From assembly GCF_020099395.1 (NCBI RefSeq), contig NZ_CP083590.1, positions 3,472,001 through 3,536,000 on the forward strand: a stretch of DNA of 64,000 bases. The letters are read 5' to 3'. How positions within the stretch are numbered: the first letter of the stretch is position 1; every line of letters begins with the position of its first letter. The notes below the pieces were generated by a model that did no database searches, was not told where the DNA came from, and saw only the letters and a list, made by a program, of their open reading frames with translations. A program made the translations under genes and the position numbers. This DNA is from Streptomyces mobaraensis. Lineage in GTDB: Bacteria; Actinomycetota; Actinomycetes; Streptomycetales; Streptomycetaceae. Below, in pieces: positions 26,454 to 34,152 of the stretch.

Positions 26454-26902
26454 TCCGCCCTCAAGCCCCCCCTCTCCGCCGCCCTGCCCGGCGGCCCGGC
26501 CTCCGCGTCCACCGGGGCCTTCGCGTCCGCCGGGGCCCCCGCGGCCGAGGCGGGACCCGCCCGCGAGCGGACCCGGACCGTGTAAGGGCCGGCTCCCGCC
26601 TCGGCCGCCACCTCGGCGGTCCCACCCGTCACGGCGCACCCGACCACGGCCGCCCGCTGGGCGTCGGCGACCCGGCGGGCGAAGCCACAGGCCGCTTCCT
26701 GGCCCAGCAGGGCGTGGTCGGCGGCGGCCAGGGCCGCCAGGTCGGCGGCACCACCGGCGCGGTGCCGGGCCAGCACCGCCTGGCTCATGGCCAGCAGGGC
26801 CAGGAAGACCGCGCAGAGCGCCGTGGTGGCGACCGCCGTCCAGACCGTGGCGGAACCCCGGTCGGGACCGGCCCAACGGTCAGCCCACCGTCTCCTCCGC
26901 AA
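26195..26902 (-). CDS. TadE-like/Rv3654c-type protein (tadG position), probable 3' frameshift
   Basis: The N-terminus (GSATVWTAVATTALCAVFLA, then an ADLAALAAADHAL segment) is that of the helicase/secretion-neighbourhood TadE-like family, with one membrane helix. As written the frame runs 259 bp antisense into the helicase 3' end. Removing one G from the G7 run (plus-strand C run 26466-26472) gives ...AERGA and a TGA at 26463-26461, 7 bp beyond the helicase stop. The natural product is therefore probably about 146 aa. The TTG start at 26902 is uncertain but no better in-frame start exists. Confidence 0.65.
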   Translation of the reverse strand: MRRRRWADRWAGPDRGSATVWTAVATTALCAVFLALLAMSQAVLARHRAGGAADLAALAAADHALLGQEAACGFARRVADAQRAAVVGCAVTGGTAEVAAEAGAGPYTVRVRSRAGPASAAGAPADAKAPVDAEAGPPGRAAERGGLRADQGCCPASAGGSSTGRGASASRRVRRRIAARLSRGSLPLPHLGDWMQDGQPVSHSQAAMASRVAASQRAAVWKARSAKPAPPGWPS

Positions 26903-27224
26903 GGGCCACCGCCTCTCCGTCGAGCCGGACCGCGAGCGGACCCGGACCGGCCGCCCGGGCCTCCACCCGCACTCTCACCAGGTCTCCTTCCCTCGTCAGC
27001 GCCACCCGGGCGCCGGCGGGCGCCGCCGACCGCGCGGCGGCGACCACTGCGGGACCGGGTTCGGACCGGGCCGCCGCACGGGCCCCGGCCCGCGCGGCGT
27101 CCACGCACTGGAGCTGCGCCGATGCGGCCACCAGCCCCCACATGAGAGCCGTTCCGACCAGCACCAGCGCCGGCAGCACCAGCGCGGCCTCCGCGGTGAC
27201 CTGACCCCCGTCAGAACGCCGCAT
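26880..27224 (-). CDS. TadE family pilus assembly protein (Rv3655c-like)
   Basis: A 114-aa protein. After a short polar head, GGQVTAEAALVLPALVLVGT and the following hydrophobic stretch form the single membrane helix, with the conserved (T)AE motif at its start as in TadE minor pseudopilins. Several Ala/Arg-rich stretches follow. It overlaps the Flp-like gene by 14 bp and the next gene by 23 bp, so the genes are tightly coupled. Confidence 0.82.
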   Translation of the reverse strand: MRRSDGGQVTAEAALVLPALVLVGTALMWGLVAASAQLQCVDAARAGARAAARSEPGPAVVAAARSAAPAGARVALTREGDLVRVRVEARAAGPGPLAVRLDGEAVALAEETVG

Positions 27225-27402
27225 GAAGCCCCTTTTCGATCAGGGCCTGCAGCGCCGCGCTCACGGCGCCGCTGGTGACCACCTTGTAGAGCACCGCCGC
27301 CAGCGCGCACGCCGCGAGCGTGCCCACCGCGTACTCGGCCGTCGTCATGCCGGCCTCCCCCGCCGACCCGGCCCGGCACCGGGCCCTCTTCCACCACCGC
27401 AT
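27211..27402 (-). CDS. Flp-like prepilin (DUF4244)
   Basis: A 63-aa precursor. A basic leader (MRWWKRARCRAGSAGEAG) is followed by MTTAEYAVGTLAACALAAVL. The G/MTTAEY junction fits the Flp prepilin cleavage motif (Gly, four residues, Glu-Tyr), leaving a mature pilin of about 45 residues with one hydrophobic helix. It is the probable structural subunit of the Tad pilus encoded by this operon. GTGGAG precedes the ATG. Confidence 0.82.
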   Translation of the reverse strand: MRWWKRARCRAGSAGEAGMTTAEYAVGTLAACALAAVLYKVVTSGAVSAALQALIEKGLHAAF

Positions 27403-27521
27403 GTCCGTCTCCACCCCTTCGTTCGCCGTTCTTCCGCTCCGGACCTGTCGCCCGGACGTCTTCGCGTTCCGTTCCCTCACCGGCCCTGTGTGCCGAGCCG
27501 TCCGGACCTCCCACAGGCTGC

Positions 27522-28361
27522 TCACCGGCCTGTCAGCAACCCGCTCGCCAGACCGATCACCATGGGCACCACTCCGACCGCCAGGAAGGCCGGCAGGAAG
27601 CACAGCCCCAGGGGAGCCGTGGCCAGCACGCCGGCGCGTCTCGCCCCGGCCGCCGCCGTACGGCCCCGGGCGGCCCGCAGACGGCCGGCCAGCCGCGCCA
27701 TCGTGTCCACCGCCGGAACTCCCGTCGCCTGCGCCCGTTCCAGACTCAGGGCCAGCCCCCGGGCACCCGGCAGTTCACCGAGCCGTCCCCAGGCGACCGC
27801 CGGGTCCCCGCCGAGGCGTACCTCCGCGGCGGAGCGGGCCAGCCGTTCGCCGACCGGGCCGCCGAGCGAGCCGCCGACCGCTTCGGCCGCCTCCCCCGGT
27901 CCGGCCCCGGCGGCAAGGCACGCCGCCAGCAGATCCGCCGCCAGGGGCAGTTGGCGGAGCACGTCGTCCACCGGAAGAACCGCGCGCACCGCGGCAGCGC
28001 GCGCCGCCCTGCCGCACCACCACCAGGCCGCGCCGGCGGCGGCCACGCCGACCGCCCCGCCCCCGGCGCCGTCCACCAGGACGAGCCCCGCGCCACCCGC
28101 CGCCATCGCCGGCAGCACCCTTCGGGTGACGACCGGCCTCGTCATCCACGATCGGAGCCGGGAGGGCCCGCGAGGGCCGCCGTCCGGGGTGGCGGTGGCG
28201 AAGAGCCGTGCCGGGCGCCGTCGGGCGGCGTTCCGCCGGTGTGACGTGCGCAGTGCCGTCACCGCGCCGGCCGCGACAACCGCCAGGACGGCGGCCAGCA
28301 CGAGCGCCGGCCCCAGTGCCGGTCCGAGCGTCGGGACTCCCTCTCCCCCCGTCCCGGTCAT
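27522..28361 (-). CDS. TadC-like type II secretion F-domain membrane protein
   Basis: A 279-aa membrane protein with an N-terminal helix, a central GspF/TadC domain (VDDVLRQLPLAADLLAACLA, then GPGEAAEAVGGSLGG), and two C-terminal helices. It acts with TadB as the inner-membrane platform for pilus assembly. ATG 28361 overlaps the tadB stop as ATGA. A 119-bp gap separates it from the downstream pilin gene. Confidence 0.82.
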   Translation of the reverse strand: MTGTGGEGVPTLGPALGPALVLAAVLAVVAAGAVTALRTSHRRNAARRRPARLFATATPDGGPRGPSRLRSWMTRPVVTRRVLPAMAAGGAGLVLVDGAGGGAVGVAAAGAAWWWCGRAARAAAVRAVLPVDDVLRQLPLAADLLAACLAAGAGPGEAAEAVGGSLGGPVGERLARSAAEVRLGGDPAVAWGRLGELPGARGLALSLERAQATGVPAVDTMARLAGRLRAARGRTAAAGARRAGVLATAPLGLCFLPAFLAVGVVPMVIGLASGLLTGR

Positions 28362-29257
28362 GTGCCCTCCCCTCCCCCGGCCGCGGCACGCACGATGCGC
28401 CGTGTCCAGGCCAGACCCGCTGCTTCGAGCAGCCCGCCGAGGGCGAGGCAGCCGAGGCCGGCCGGTGTGTGCAGCAGAACCCTCAAGGGCTCGGCGCCGA
28501 GGGCCGTTCCCATGGCCAGGGCGACGGCGGGCAGCAGGGCGAGCATCACGGCGGTGGACCTGGTGCCCGCCAACTGCGCCGCGAGCTCCTCCCGCTGGTC
28601 GCGCTCGACGGAGAGGGCGTGCCCGACCCGTTCGAGGCCGGCCGCGAGCGCCGCACCCCCGTCGACCGCGACCTGCCAACAGGCGGCCACCCCGGCCAGC
28701 CCTTCGGCGCCCTGCTGCCGCCCCGCCTCCCGCAGCGCGGCGGGGACGTCACCGCCGAAGCGCGCGGCGGCCGGTACCGCGGCCCAGGCCGGCCCGAGCG
28801 CCTCGCCGTCGAAGGCCCGCACCGCCTCACCGGGCTGGCGGCCCGCCCGCAGCTCGCCCGCGACGGCCCCGCACAGCTCGATCACCGCCTCGGAACGCCG
28901 CTCACGGGCGCGCCGGCGCGCCCGGGCGTCCAGCCGGCGTCTCACCAGCGGCACGGCCACCAGCGCGGCGAGCGGTGGAAGAAGCGAGTCGCCCCACCAA
29001 CCGATCAAGCACCCCGCCGGCAGACAGAGCAACTCCCGTCGCCGTCGCGCCGTTTCCGCGACTCGGTCGGTCCCCGCGCGGATCCGCGCCGACAGGGCGG
29101 GGGCCCAGGGCCCCAAGGGGCCGCCTCCTCCGGCCAGGATGACCCTGGCGCGCCGGAGTTCCTGGCCGCGCCGTGCCAGTTGCCAGGCCATCAGGGCGGC
29201 GCAGAGAAGCAGGGCGACGGCGAACACCGGCGGGACAAGTGCGCCTTGCGCCTTCAT
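28358..29257 (-). CDS. TadB-like type II secretion F-domain membrane protein
   Basis: A 299-aa protein: an N-terminal helix, a second hydrophobic segment (LLPPLAALVAVPLV), then the F domain with SEAVIELCGAVAGELRAGRQ and PGEAVRAF, and C-terminal helices. It is the partner of the adjacent TadC-like protein. ATGA overlaps join it to tadA on one side and tadC on the other. Confidence 0.82.
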   Translation of the reverse strand: MKAQGALVPPVFAVALLLCAALMAWQLARRGQELRRARVILAGGGGPLGPWAPALSARIRAGTDRVAETARRRRELLCLPAGCLIGWWGDSLLPPLAALVAVPLVRRRLDARARRRARERRSEAVIELCGAVAGELRAGRQPGEAVRAFDGEALGPAWAAVPAAARFGGDVPAALREAGRQQGAEGLAGVAACWQVAVDGGAALAAGLERVGHALSVERDQREELAAQLAGTRSTAVMLALLPAVALAMGTALGAEPLRVLLHTPAGLGCLALGGLLEAAGLAWTRRIVRAAAGGGEGT

Positions 29258-30453
29258 GACAGCACTCCGTCCGCTCCCGGCCGGACACCGGCGTGATCCG
29301 GTACGTATCCGCCGCGTCCGCACAGCGCCATCAACCGGTCCCATCCCGTGGCCCGTCGGAATCCGTCCGGTCCCCACAGCGCGGCCGGTACGGTCGTCAC
29401 GAATCCGGCCGGATCCCGGTCCAGGACATGCACCTCGGCGACCCTGCGGCGGCCGTCACGGCCCCGCACCAGATGGATCACCACCGACAGCGCCGCGGCC
29501 AACTGGCTGTGCAGCGCCGCCCGGTCCAGCCCCGCCGTGGACCCGAGTGCCTCCAGCCGGGCGGGAACGTCCGCCGCGGCGTTGGCGTGGACCGTGCCGC
29601 ATCCGCCCTCGTGGCCCGTGTTGAGCGCCGCCAGGAGGTCGGTGACCTCCGGGCCGCGCACCTCGCCCACGACGAGCCGGTCCGGTCGCATGCGCAGTGC
29701 CTGCCGCACCAGATCCCGCAAGGTCACCCGCCCGGTGCCTTCCTGGTTGGCGGGCCGGCTCTCCAGCCGGACCACGTGCGGGTGGTCGGGCCGGAGCTCG
29801 GCCGAGTCCTCGGCGAGGACGATCCGTTCGTCCGGCGCGACCAGCCCCAGCAGGCTCGAGAGCAGGGTGGTCTTTCCCGACCCCGTGCCGCCACTGATCA
29901 CGAAGGAGAGGCGGGCGTCCAGCACGGCCCGGAGGAGCCACTGGCCACTGGGCGGCAGCGTGCCGGCCGCGGCCAGTTCGCCCAAGGTGAAGGCCCGGGG
30001 GCGCACGACGCGCAGGGAGAGGCAGGTGGAGCCGACGGCCACCGGGGGAAGGACGGCGTGCAGCCGGGTGCCGTCGGGCAGCCGCGCGTCCACCCAGGGC
30101 CGGGCGTCGTCCAGCCGCCGGCCGGCGACGGCGGCGAGGCGCTGCGCGAGCCGTCGGACGGCGGTGGCGTCGGGGAAGGAGACGTCGGCCCGGCGCAGTC
30201 CGGCGCCGCGGTCCACCCAGACCCGGTCGGGGGCGGTGACGAGGACGTCGGTGACGTCCGGTTCGGCGAGGAGCGGCTCCAGTGGTCCGGTTCCGACGAG
30301 TTCGGAGCGCAGCCGGGTGGCGATGCCCAGCACTTCCGTGTCGCCGAGGAGCCGGCCCTCCTGGCGCAGGGCCTCGGCGACCCGGGCGGGTGTGGGCTCG
30401 GCGCCCGTGCCGGCCAGTCGCAGCCGTACGGCGTCCAGCAGTGCGGTGCTCAT
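29254..30453 (-). CDS. TadA/CpaF-type secretion ATPase
   Basis: A 399-aa type II/IV secretion ATPase that powers pilus assembly. Walker A is GGTGSGKTT (188-196), an Asp box region reads VLAEDSAEL, Walker B is RLVVGEVRGPE (E264), and the conserved TGHEG and HAN motifs follow. It corresponds to Rv3659c in the Mycobacterium tuberculosis ssd-tad locus. It overlaps ssd and tadB by 4 bp each. Confidence 0.92.
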   Translation of the reverse strand: MSTALLDAVRLRLAGTGAEPTPARVAEALRQEGRLLGDTEVLGIATRLRSELVGTGPLEPLLAEPDVTDVLVTAPDRVWVDRGAGLRRADVSFPDATAVRRLAQRLAAVAGRRLDDARPWVDARLPDGTRLHAVLPPVAVGSTCLSLRVVRPRAFTLGELAAAGTLPPSGQWLLRAVLDARLSFVISGGTGSGKTTLLSSLLGLVAPDERIVLAEDSAELRPDHPHVVRLESRPANQEGTGRVTLRDLVRQALRMRPDRLVVGEVRGPEVTDLLAALNTGHEGGCGTVHANAAADVPARLEALGSTAGLDRAALHSQLAAALSVVIHLVRGRDGRRRVAEVHVLDRDPAGFVTTVPAALWGPDGFRRATGWDRLMALCGRGGYVPDHAGVRPGADGVLS

Positions 30454-31556
30454 GCCGGCACCTCCGGTCCCTCGGGCAGGGCGCGGGCCCAGAACTCCGC
30501 GCAGAAGGCGGCCAGCGGTCCTCGTTCGGCGCCGCCGGGCGGACGTCCGCTGATCAGTGCCTGGGCCAGGCCGGGCTCCTGCGGGACCTCGCCCGCCAGC
30601 GGGATGTCCAGGAGCCGTGCGATCTCCTCGCCGTCGAGTCCGGGTCCGCACGGGCCCCGGACGACCAGCCGGAGGTCGCCCATCATCAGGCCGATCGCCG
30701 ACGCGACGCGGTGGGCGGCGGCCACGGCGCGCAGTTCGGAGGGGACCACGAGCAGGCCCAGGTCCAGTTGTCTGAGGACCTCGACCGCGGCGCCGTCGGT
30801 CCCGCGCGGAAGGTCCACGACCACCACGCCGCCTCGCCTCCGAGCGGCCGCGAGGACGGCGCGCACGGCCTCGGGCGGCACCTCCGAGTCGCCGCGGTCC
30901 CAGCTCAGCAGACGCAGTCCGTGCGGCTCGGGCAGCACCTCCTCCAGGGCCCGGCCCGCCATCCGGCCCCGGGACCCGGCGAACGCGGGCCATCTCAGTC
31001 CGTCGATCCGCTCGGCCCCCAACAGGACGTCGAGGCCGCCGCCCAGTGGGTCGGCGTCGACCAGCATCGTCCGCCGGCCGGTCCGGGCCGCCCCGATCGC
31101 CAGGGCGCAGGCGAGCGTGCTCGCCCCGGCGCCGCCCCGGCCGCCGATCACGCCGACGGTGAGCGCCGGCCCGTCCACGTCCTCGACCGTGTCGGCGATC
31201 CGGTCGACGAGCCAGCCCTCTTCGTCGGGCAGCAGCGCGACGTTCCGGGCGCCGACGAGGACGGCTCGCCGCCAGAGGTCCGGATCGGCGGGCTCGCGGC
31301 CGACGAGCACCACGTTCTCGCGGTGCGGCAGGCCGGCCAGCCGGCCGGTGCAGTCGCCGCCGACCAGGACCAGGGAGGCCCGCTCCCAGGTGCCGCGGTG
31401 GGTGGACGTGCCATGGCAGACCTCCGGCATCGCTCCCGCCGCCGCGCACAATCGCAGCAGATCGTCGAGCAGATCCTCGTCCTCGGTGGCAATCAAAGGG
31501 CCGCCCCGCGTTGTGGCGGCGGCCCGCGCCCAATCGGATGTCTCGGGTCCGGTCAT
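30450..31556 (-). CDS. ssd: septum-site-determining/CpaE-like protein Ssd
   Basis: A 368-aa protein with a receiver-like N-terminal domain and a MinD/CpaE-type ATPase domain. The P-loop is a deviant GGRGGAGAST (138-147) followed by MLVDADPLGGGLD. Its mycobacterial counterpart Rv3660c influences septation; CpaE-like proteins place Tad pili at the pole. It is the first gene of the tad operon. ATG 31556 is preceded by a GGAGAAGG/GAGGGG-rich stretch. The upstream region carries DnaA-box-like sequences. Confidence 0.85.
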   Translation of the reverse strand: MTGPETSDWARAAATTRGGPLIATEDEDLLDDLLRLCAAAGAMPEVCHGTSTHRGTWERASLVLVGGDCTGRLAGLPHRENVVLVGREPADPDLWRRAVLVGARNVALLPDEEGWLVDRIADTVEDVDGPALTVGVIGGRGGAGASTLACALAIGAARTGRRTMLVDADPLGGGLDVLLGAERIDGLRWPAFAGSRGRMAGRALEEVLPEPHGLRLLSWDRGDSEVPPEAVRAVLAAARRRGGVVVVDLPRGTDGAAVEVLRQLDLGLLVVPSELRAVAAAHRVASAIGLMMGDLRLVVRGPCGPGLDGEEIARLLDIPLAGEVPQEPGLAQALISGRPPGGAERGPLAAFCAEFWARALPEGPEVPA

Positions 31557-31666
31557 GGCCCCTCCCCCTTCTCCGGTGCTTCTCCAGCGCGCCCCATGGC
31601 GCGCTCTCGCATCCGCGGTCATCGCGGAACTCGTGGGGAATCACCGTGCGGCGGCGCGGGAAATCG

Positions 31667-31734
31667 TGTGGATCTTGGTGAAAAACTGTGGACAACTCAC
31701 CGGTTGTGGATATCCCGCTCACCTATACCGGTGA
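31667..31734. promoter_or_regulatory. DnaA-box-like cluster and TCACCGGT inverted repeat upstream of ssd
   Basis: TGTGGACAA (31687-31695) is a perfect complement of the Streptomyces DnaA box TTGTCCACA. Near matches TGTGGATCT (31667-31675) and TGTGGATAT (31705-31713) lie 20 and 18 bp away in the same orientation. An 8-bp inverted repeat TCACCGGT (31697-31704) / ACCGGTGA (31727-31734) overlaps the array. Confidence 0.5.
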
Positions 31735-31854
31735 CTTCCCCAGCGCAGCGCGGCGATTACACACAGTCACGTGTATGAAGGGGAGAGGACGGGCGCCGAG
31801 CGGGGCCCGCGGAGGGCGGAGGAGGCCCGGAGTGACACACGAAACGCGTCCGGA

Positions 31855-31935
31855 CATGCGACGACCCCCGCCGGGGGGGAGAGCGGGGGTCGTCCCCACG
31901 GCCGACTCGGGGGGGGAGGAGTCGGACCGGGTTAG
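31855..31935 (-). ncRNA. 6C small RNA
   Basis: Read on the minus strand, two adjacent hairpins each have a C-rich loop. The first has arms CCGACTC/GAGTCGG (31925-31902) with a C8 run in the loop. The second has 12-bp arms GACGACCCCCGC / GCGGGGGTCGTC (31894-31860) with a C7 run. Two hairpins with at least six loop cytosines define the actinobacterial 6C RNA. The setting between ssd (Rv3660c) and the SerB-like gene (Rv3661) matches the mycobacterial B11/6C locus. Exact ends are estimated. Confidence 0.88.
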
Positions 31936-32030
31936 ACACGGTCGCGAACGATCCGTGACTTCCATGGTGTACCCGAGAGGCTTCTCAGGCAAACCCACAC
32001 GCCTCAGCTTACGCCGAATGGAGGGCCCCT

Positions 32031-32882
32031 ATGCTCGGCGACGTGGAAAACCACTCCTCTCGCCGAACGGCCGCCTTCTTTGATCTGGACAAGACGGTCA
32101 TTGCCAAGTCGAGCACGCTCACCTTCGGCAAGTCCTTCTACCAAGGCGGTTTGATCAACCGGCGCGCCGCACTGCGTACGGCATACATCCAGTTCGTCTT
32201 CCTCCTGGGCGGGGCCGACCACGAGCAGATGGAGCGGATGAGGAAGTACCTCTCCGAGCTCTGCCGGGGCTGGAATGTCCACCAGGTCCGCGAGATCGTC
32301 GCCGAGACGCTCCACCAACTCATCGACCCGATCATTTACGACGAGGCCGCCTCGCTCATCGAGGAGCACCATGCCGCCGGCCGGGACGTGGTGATCGTCA
32401 GCACGTCGGGAGCCGAGGTCGTCGAACCCATCGGCCGGATGCTCGGCGCTGACCGCGTCGTCGCCACCCGGATGGTCGTCGAGGACGGTGTCTTCACCGG
32501 CGAGGTGGAGTATTACGCGTACGGCCCGACGAAGGCCGAAGCCGTCCGGGAACTCGCCGCGTCGGAGGGATACGACCTCGCGGGCTGCTACGCGTACAGC
32601 GACTCGGCGACCGACCTGCCCATGCTGGAGGCCGTCGGCCACCCGCACGCGGTCAATCCGGACCGGGCCCTGCGCCGCGAGGCCGCGGCACGGGAATGGC
32701 CCGTGCTCACCTTCGACCGCCCCGTCCGGCTCAAGCAGCGTGTCGCCGCGCTGCGCATGCCGTCCCGCCCCGCCCTGATGACGGCGGCGACGGTCGGCGC
32801 CGCGCTGGCGGCCGCGGGCCTTTTCTGGCTGGCGAGCCGCCGCCGCACCCCCGAGAGGGGTGCCCGGAATACCCGTCTTTGA
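32031..32882 (+). CDS. HAD-superfamily subfamily IB phosphatase (SerB-like)
   Basis: A 283-aa protein. HAD motif I is FFDLDKT, motif II is IVSTSG, and motif IV is YSDSATDLPML. A C-terminal hydrophobic helix (MTAATVGAALAAAGLFWLA) followed by Arg residues suggests membrane anchoring. The substrate is unknown; SerB-like enzymes cleave phosphoserine or similar. ATG 32031 has GGAGGG upstream. However, TATGCT (32030-32035) lies 7 nt before an in-frame GTG at 32043, so a leaderless start four codons later is equally possible. It is the homologue of Rv3661. Confidence 0.87.
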   Translation: MLGDVENHSSRRTAAFFDLDKTVIAKSSTLTFGKSFYQGGLINRRAALRTAYIQFVFLLGGADHEQMERMRKYLSELCRGWNVHQVREIVAETLHQLIDPIIYDEAASLIEEHHAAGRDVVIVSTSGAEVVEPIGRMLGADRVVATRMVVEDGVFTGEVEYYAYGPTKAEAVRELAASEGYDLAGCYAYSDSATDLPMLEAVGHPHAVNPDRALRREAAAREWPVLTFDRPVRLKQRVAALRMPSRPALMTAATVGAALAAAGLFWLASRRRTPERGARNTRL

Positions 32883-32904
32883 AGCTAAAAGTAAAGAAGT
32901 GCGC

Positions 32905-32934
32905 CTCCGCCTTCCGCTTGAGCGGGGAGCGGAG
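32905..32934 (+). terminator. hairpin after HAD gene
   Basis: A GC-rich imperfect stem with CTCCGC arm at 32905-32910 and GCGGAG arm at 32929-32934 lies 22 bp past the stop. A-rich DNA follows on the plus strand. The gap 32883-33229 otherwise holds only the hairpin at 33142. Confidence 0.45.
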
Positions 32935-33141
32935 TAAAAAGGAGTCAACGGCCCGCGAGACCAGGGACATCCGAGAGGACGCCCTTCACGCACCATGGCC
33001 CCACGGACCGATTGCATGAACGCCGGGCACCCACGCGACGCCGACCCGTCGAATACGGGCCTGTCGCACCAGGCGGAGCAAAGTACCCCCGCCTGATGGA
33101 CGCCATTTCGTGCACGCACTGGTAACCCGGCGAACATGCCA

Positions 33142-33174
33142 GCGGCGGTACCAAGGCACAACCGGTACCGCCGC
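33142..33174 (-). terminator. hairpin after Fic-like gene
   Basis: Perfect 11-bp arms GCGGCGGTACC (33142-33152) and GGTACCGCCGC (33164-33174) with an 11-nt loop lie 55 bp beyond the stop of the minus-strand Fic-like gene. There is no T-tract. Confidence 0.5.
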
Positions 33175-33229
33175 AACCCTGTCCACGCCCGGGGCGTACA
33201 CCGCCCGTCGGCGATCGTCCCCGTGAAGC

Positions 33230-34051
33230 TCAGGCCGCGCCGCGCTGCAGGGCCTCGCACACGGCCGTCGACTCCCGCACCCCCAGCTCCGCCGCCCGGC
33301 CGCAGTGGGCGATCCAGGCCGCCACTCCGTCAGGCGTACCGGAGGCATAGCCCGCGAGGGCGGCCGCGTAGGCGTCCCGCCCCAGCTCCGCGTGGCCCAC
33401 CTCCGCCGGGCAGATCGACTTCGGGTCGAGCCCGCTGCCCACCAGCACGATGCGTTCGGCCGCCCGCGCCACCAGCCCGTTGCACGAGCCGAACGGGCGC
33501 AGGGCCAGGAGTTCACCGTGCACCACGGCCGCCGTCACCAGGGCGGGCGCCTCGGTCCCCGCGATCAGCAGGGCGGCCAGGCCCTCGAGACGGCCCGACA
33601 TCTCGTCCGCGTCGGGCAGCGGAAGGTCGACGAGCGGCTCGTCGACGGACTCGCCCCGCAGCCGGGGCCGGCCCACCGCGTCGTCGGGCTGCGCACCACC
33701 CGCGGCCACCAGGTGCAGCCGGGCCAGCACCCGCAGCGGCGACTGCCGCCACACGCTCAGCAACTGCCCCGCCTCGGCGGTCAGCCGCAGGGCCGCCCCG
33801 ACCGTGCGCGGCTCGCCGTCCCCGCTGAAGTCGGTGCGGCGGCGCACCTCTTCCAACGCCCAGTCGGCACCGGAGAGCGCGGCCGACCCTCGGGCGCCCC
33901 GGAGGGCCGCCTCGGACGTCACCTCGTTGCTGCGCCGGCGCATCACCCGGTGGCCGTACACGCGGTCCACCGCCTTGCGCACGGACTCCACGGATGCGGC
34001 GACGCCCGGCAGGGAACCCAGAGCGGCCAGGGGATCGGCAGTCGTACTCAT
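33230..34051 (-). CDS. degenerate Fic-domain protein (probable pseudoenzyme)
   Basis: A 273-aa helical protein. RPFGSCNGLVAR (185-196) aligns with the Fic motif HPFxxGNGRxxR. The catalytic histidine is arginine (R185) and the acidic metal ligand and first glycine are changed. The N-terminal segment GSAALSGADW resembles the SxxxEG inhibitory motif with Glu replaced. AMP-transfer activity is therefore unlikely; a binding or scaffold role is more plausible. A TAGTGT box 7 nt before the ATG suggests a leaderless mRNA. It diverges from the CooC-like gene. Confidence 0.7.
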   Translation of the reverse strand: MSTTADPLAALGSLPGVAASVESVRKAVDRVYGHRVMRRRSNEVTSEAALRGARGSAALSGADWALEEVRRRTDFSGDGEPRTVGAALRLTAEAGQLLSVWRQSPLRVLARLHLVAAGGAQPDDAVGRPRLRGESVDEPLVDLPLPDADEMSGRLEGLAALLIAGTEAPALVTAAVVHGELLALRPFGSCNGLVARAAERIVLVGSGLDPKSICPAEVGHAELGRDAYAAALAGYASGTPDGVAAWIAHCGRAAELGVRESTAVCEALQRGAA

Positions 34052-34152
34052 GAGTACGACACTACGCACTTCAGCCTTACACCCCCCGAAGGAGTGGTCT
34101 TCTTCACTCACCGCTCTCACTCCACGCACCCCCGCACCTACTCTTGGTGAAC

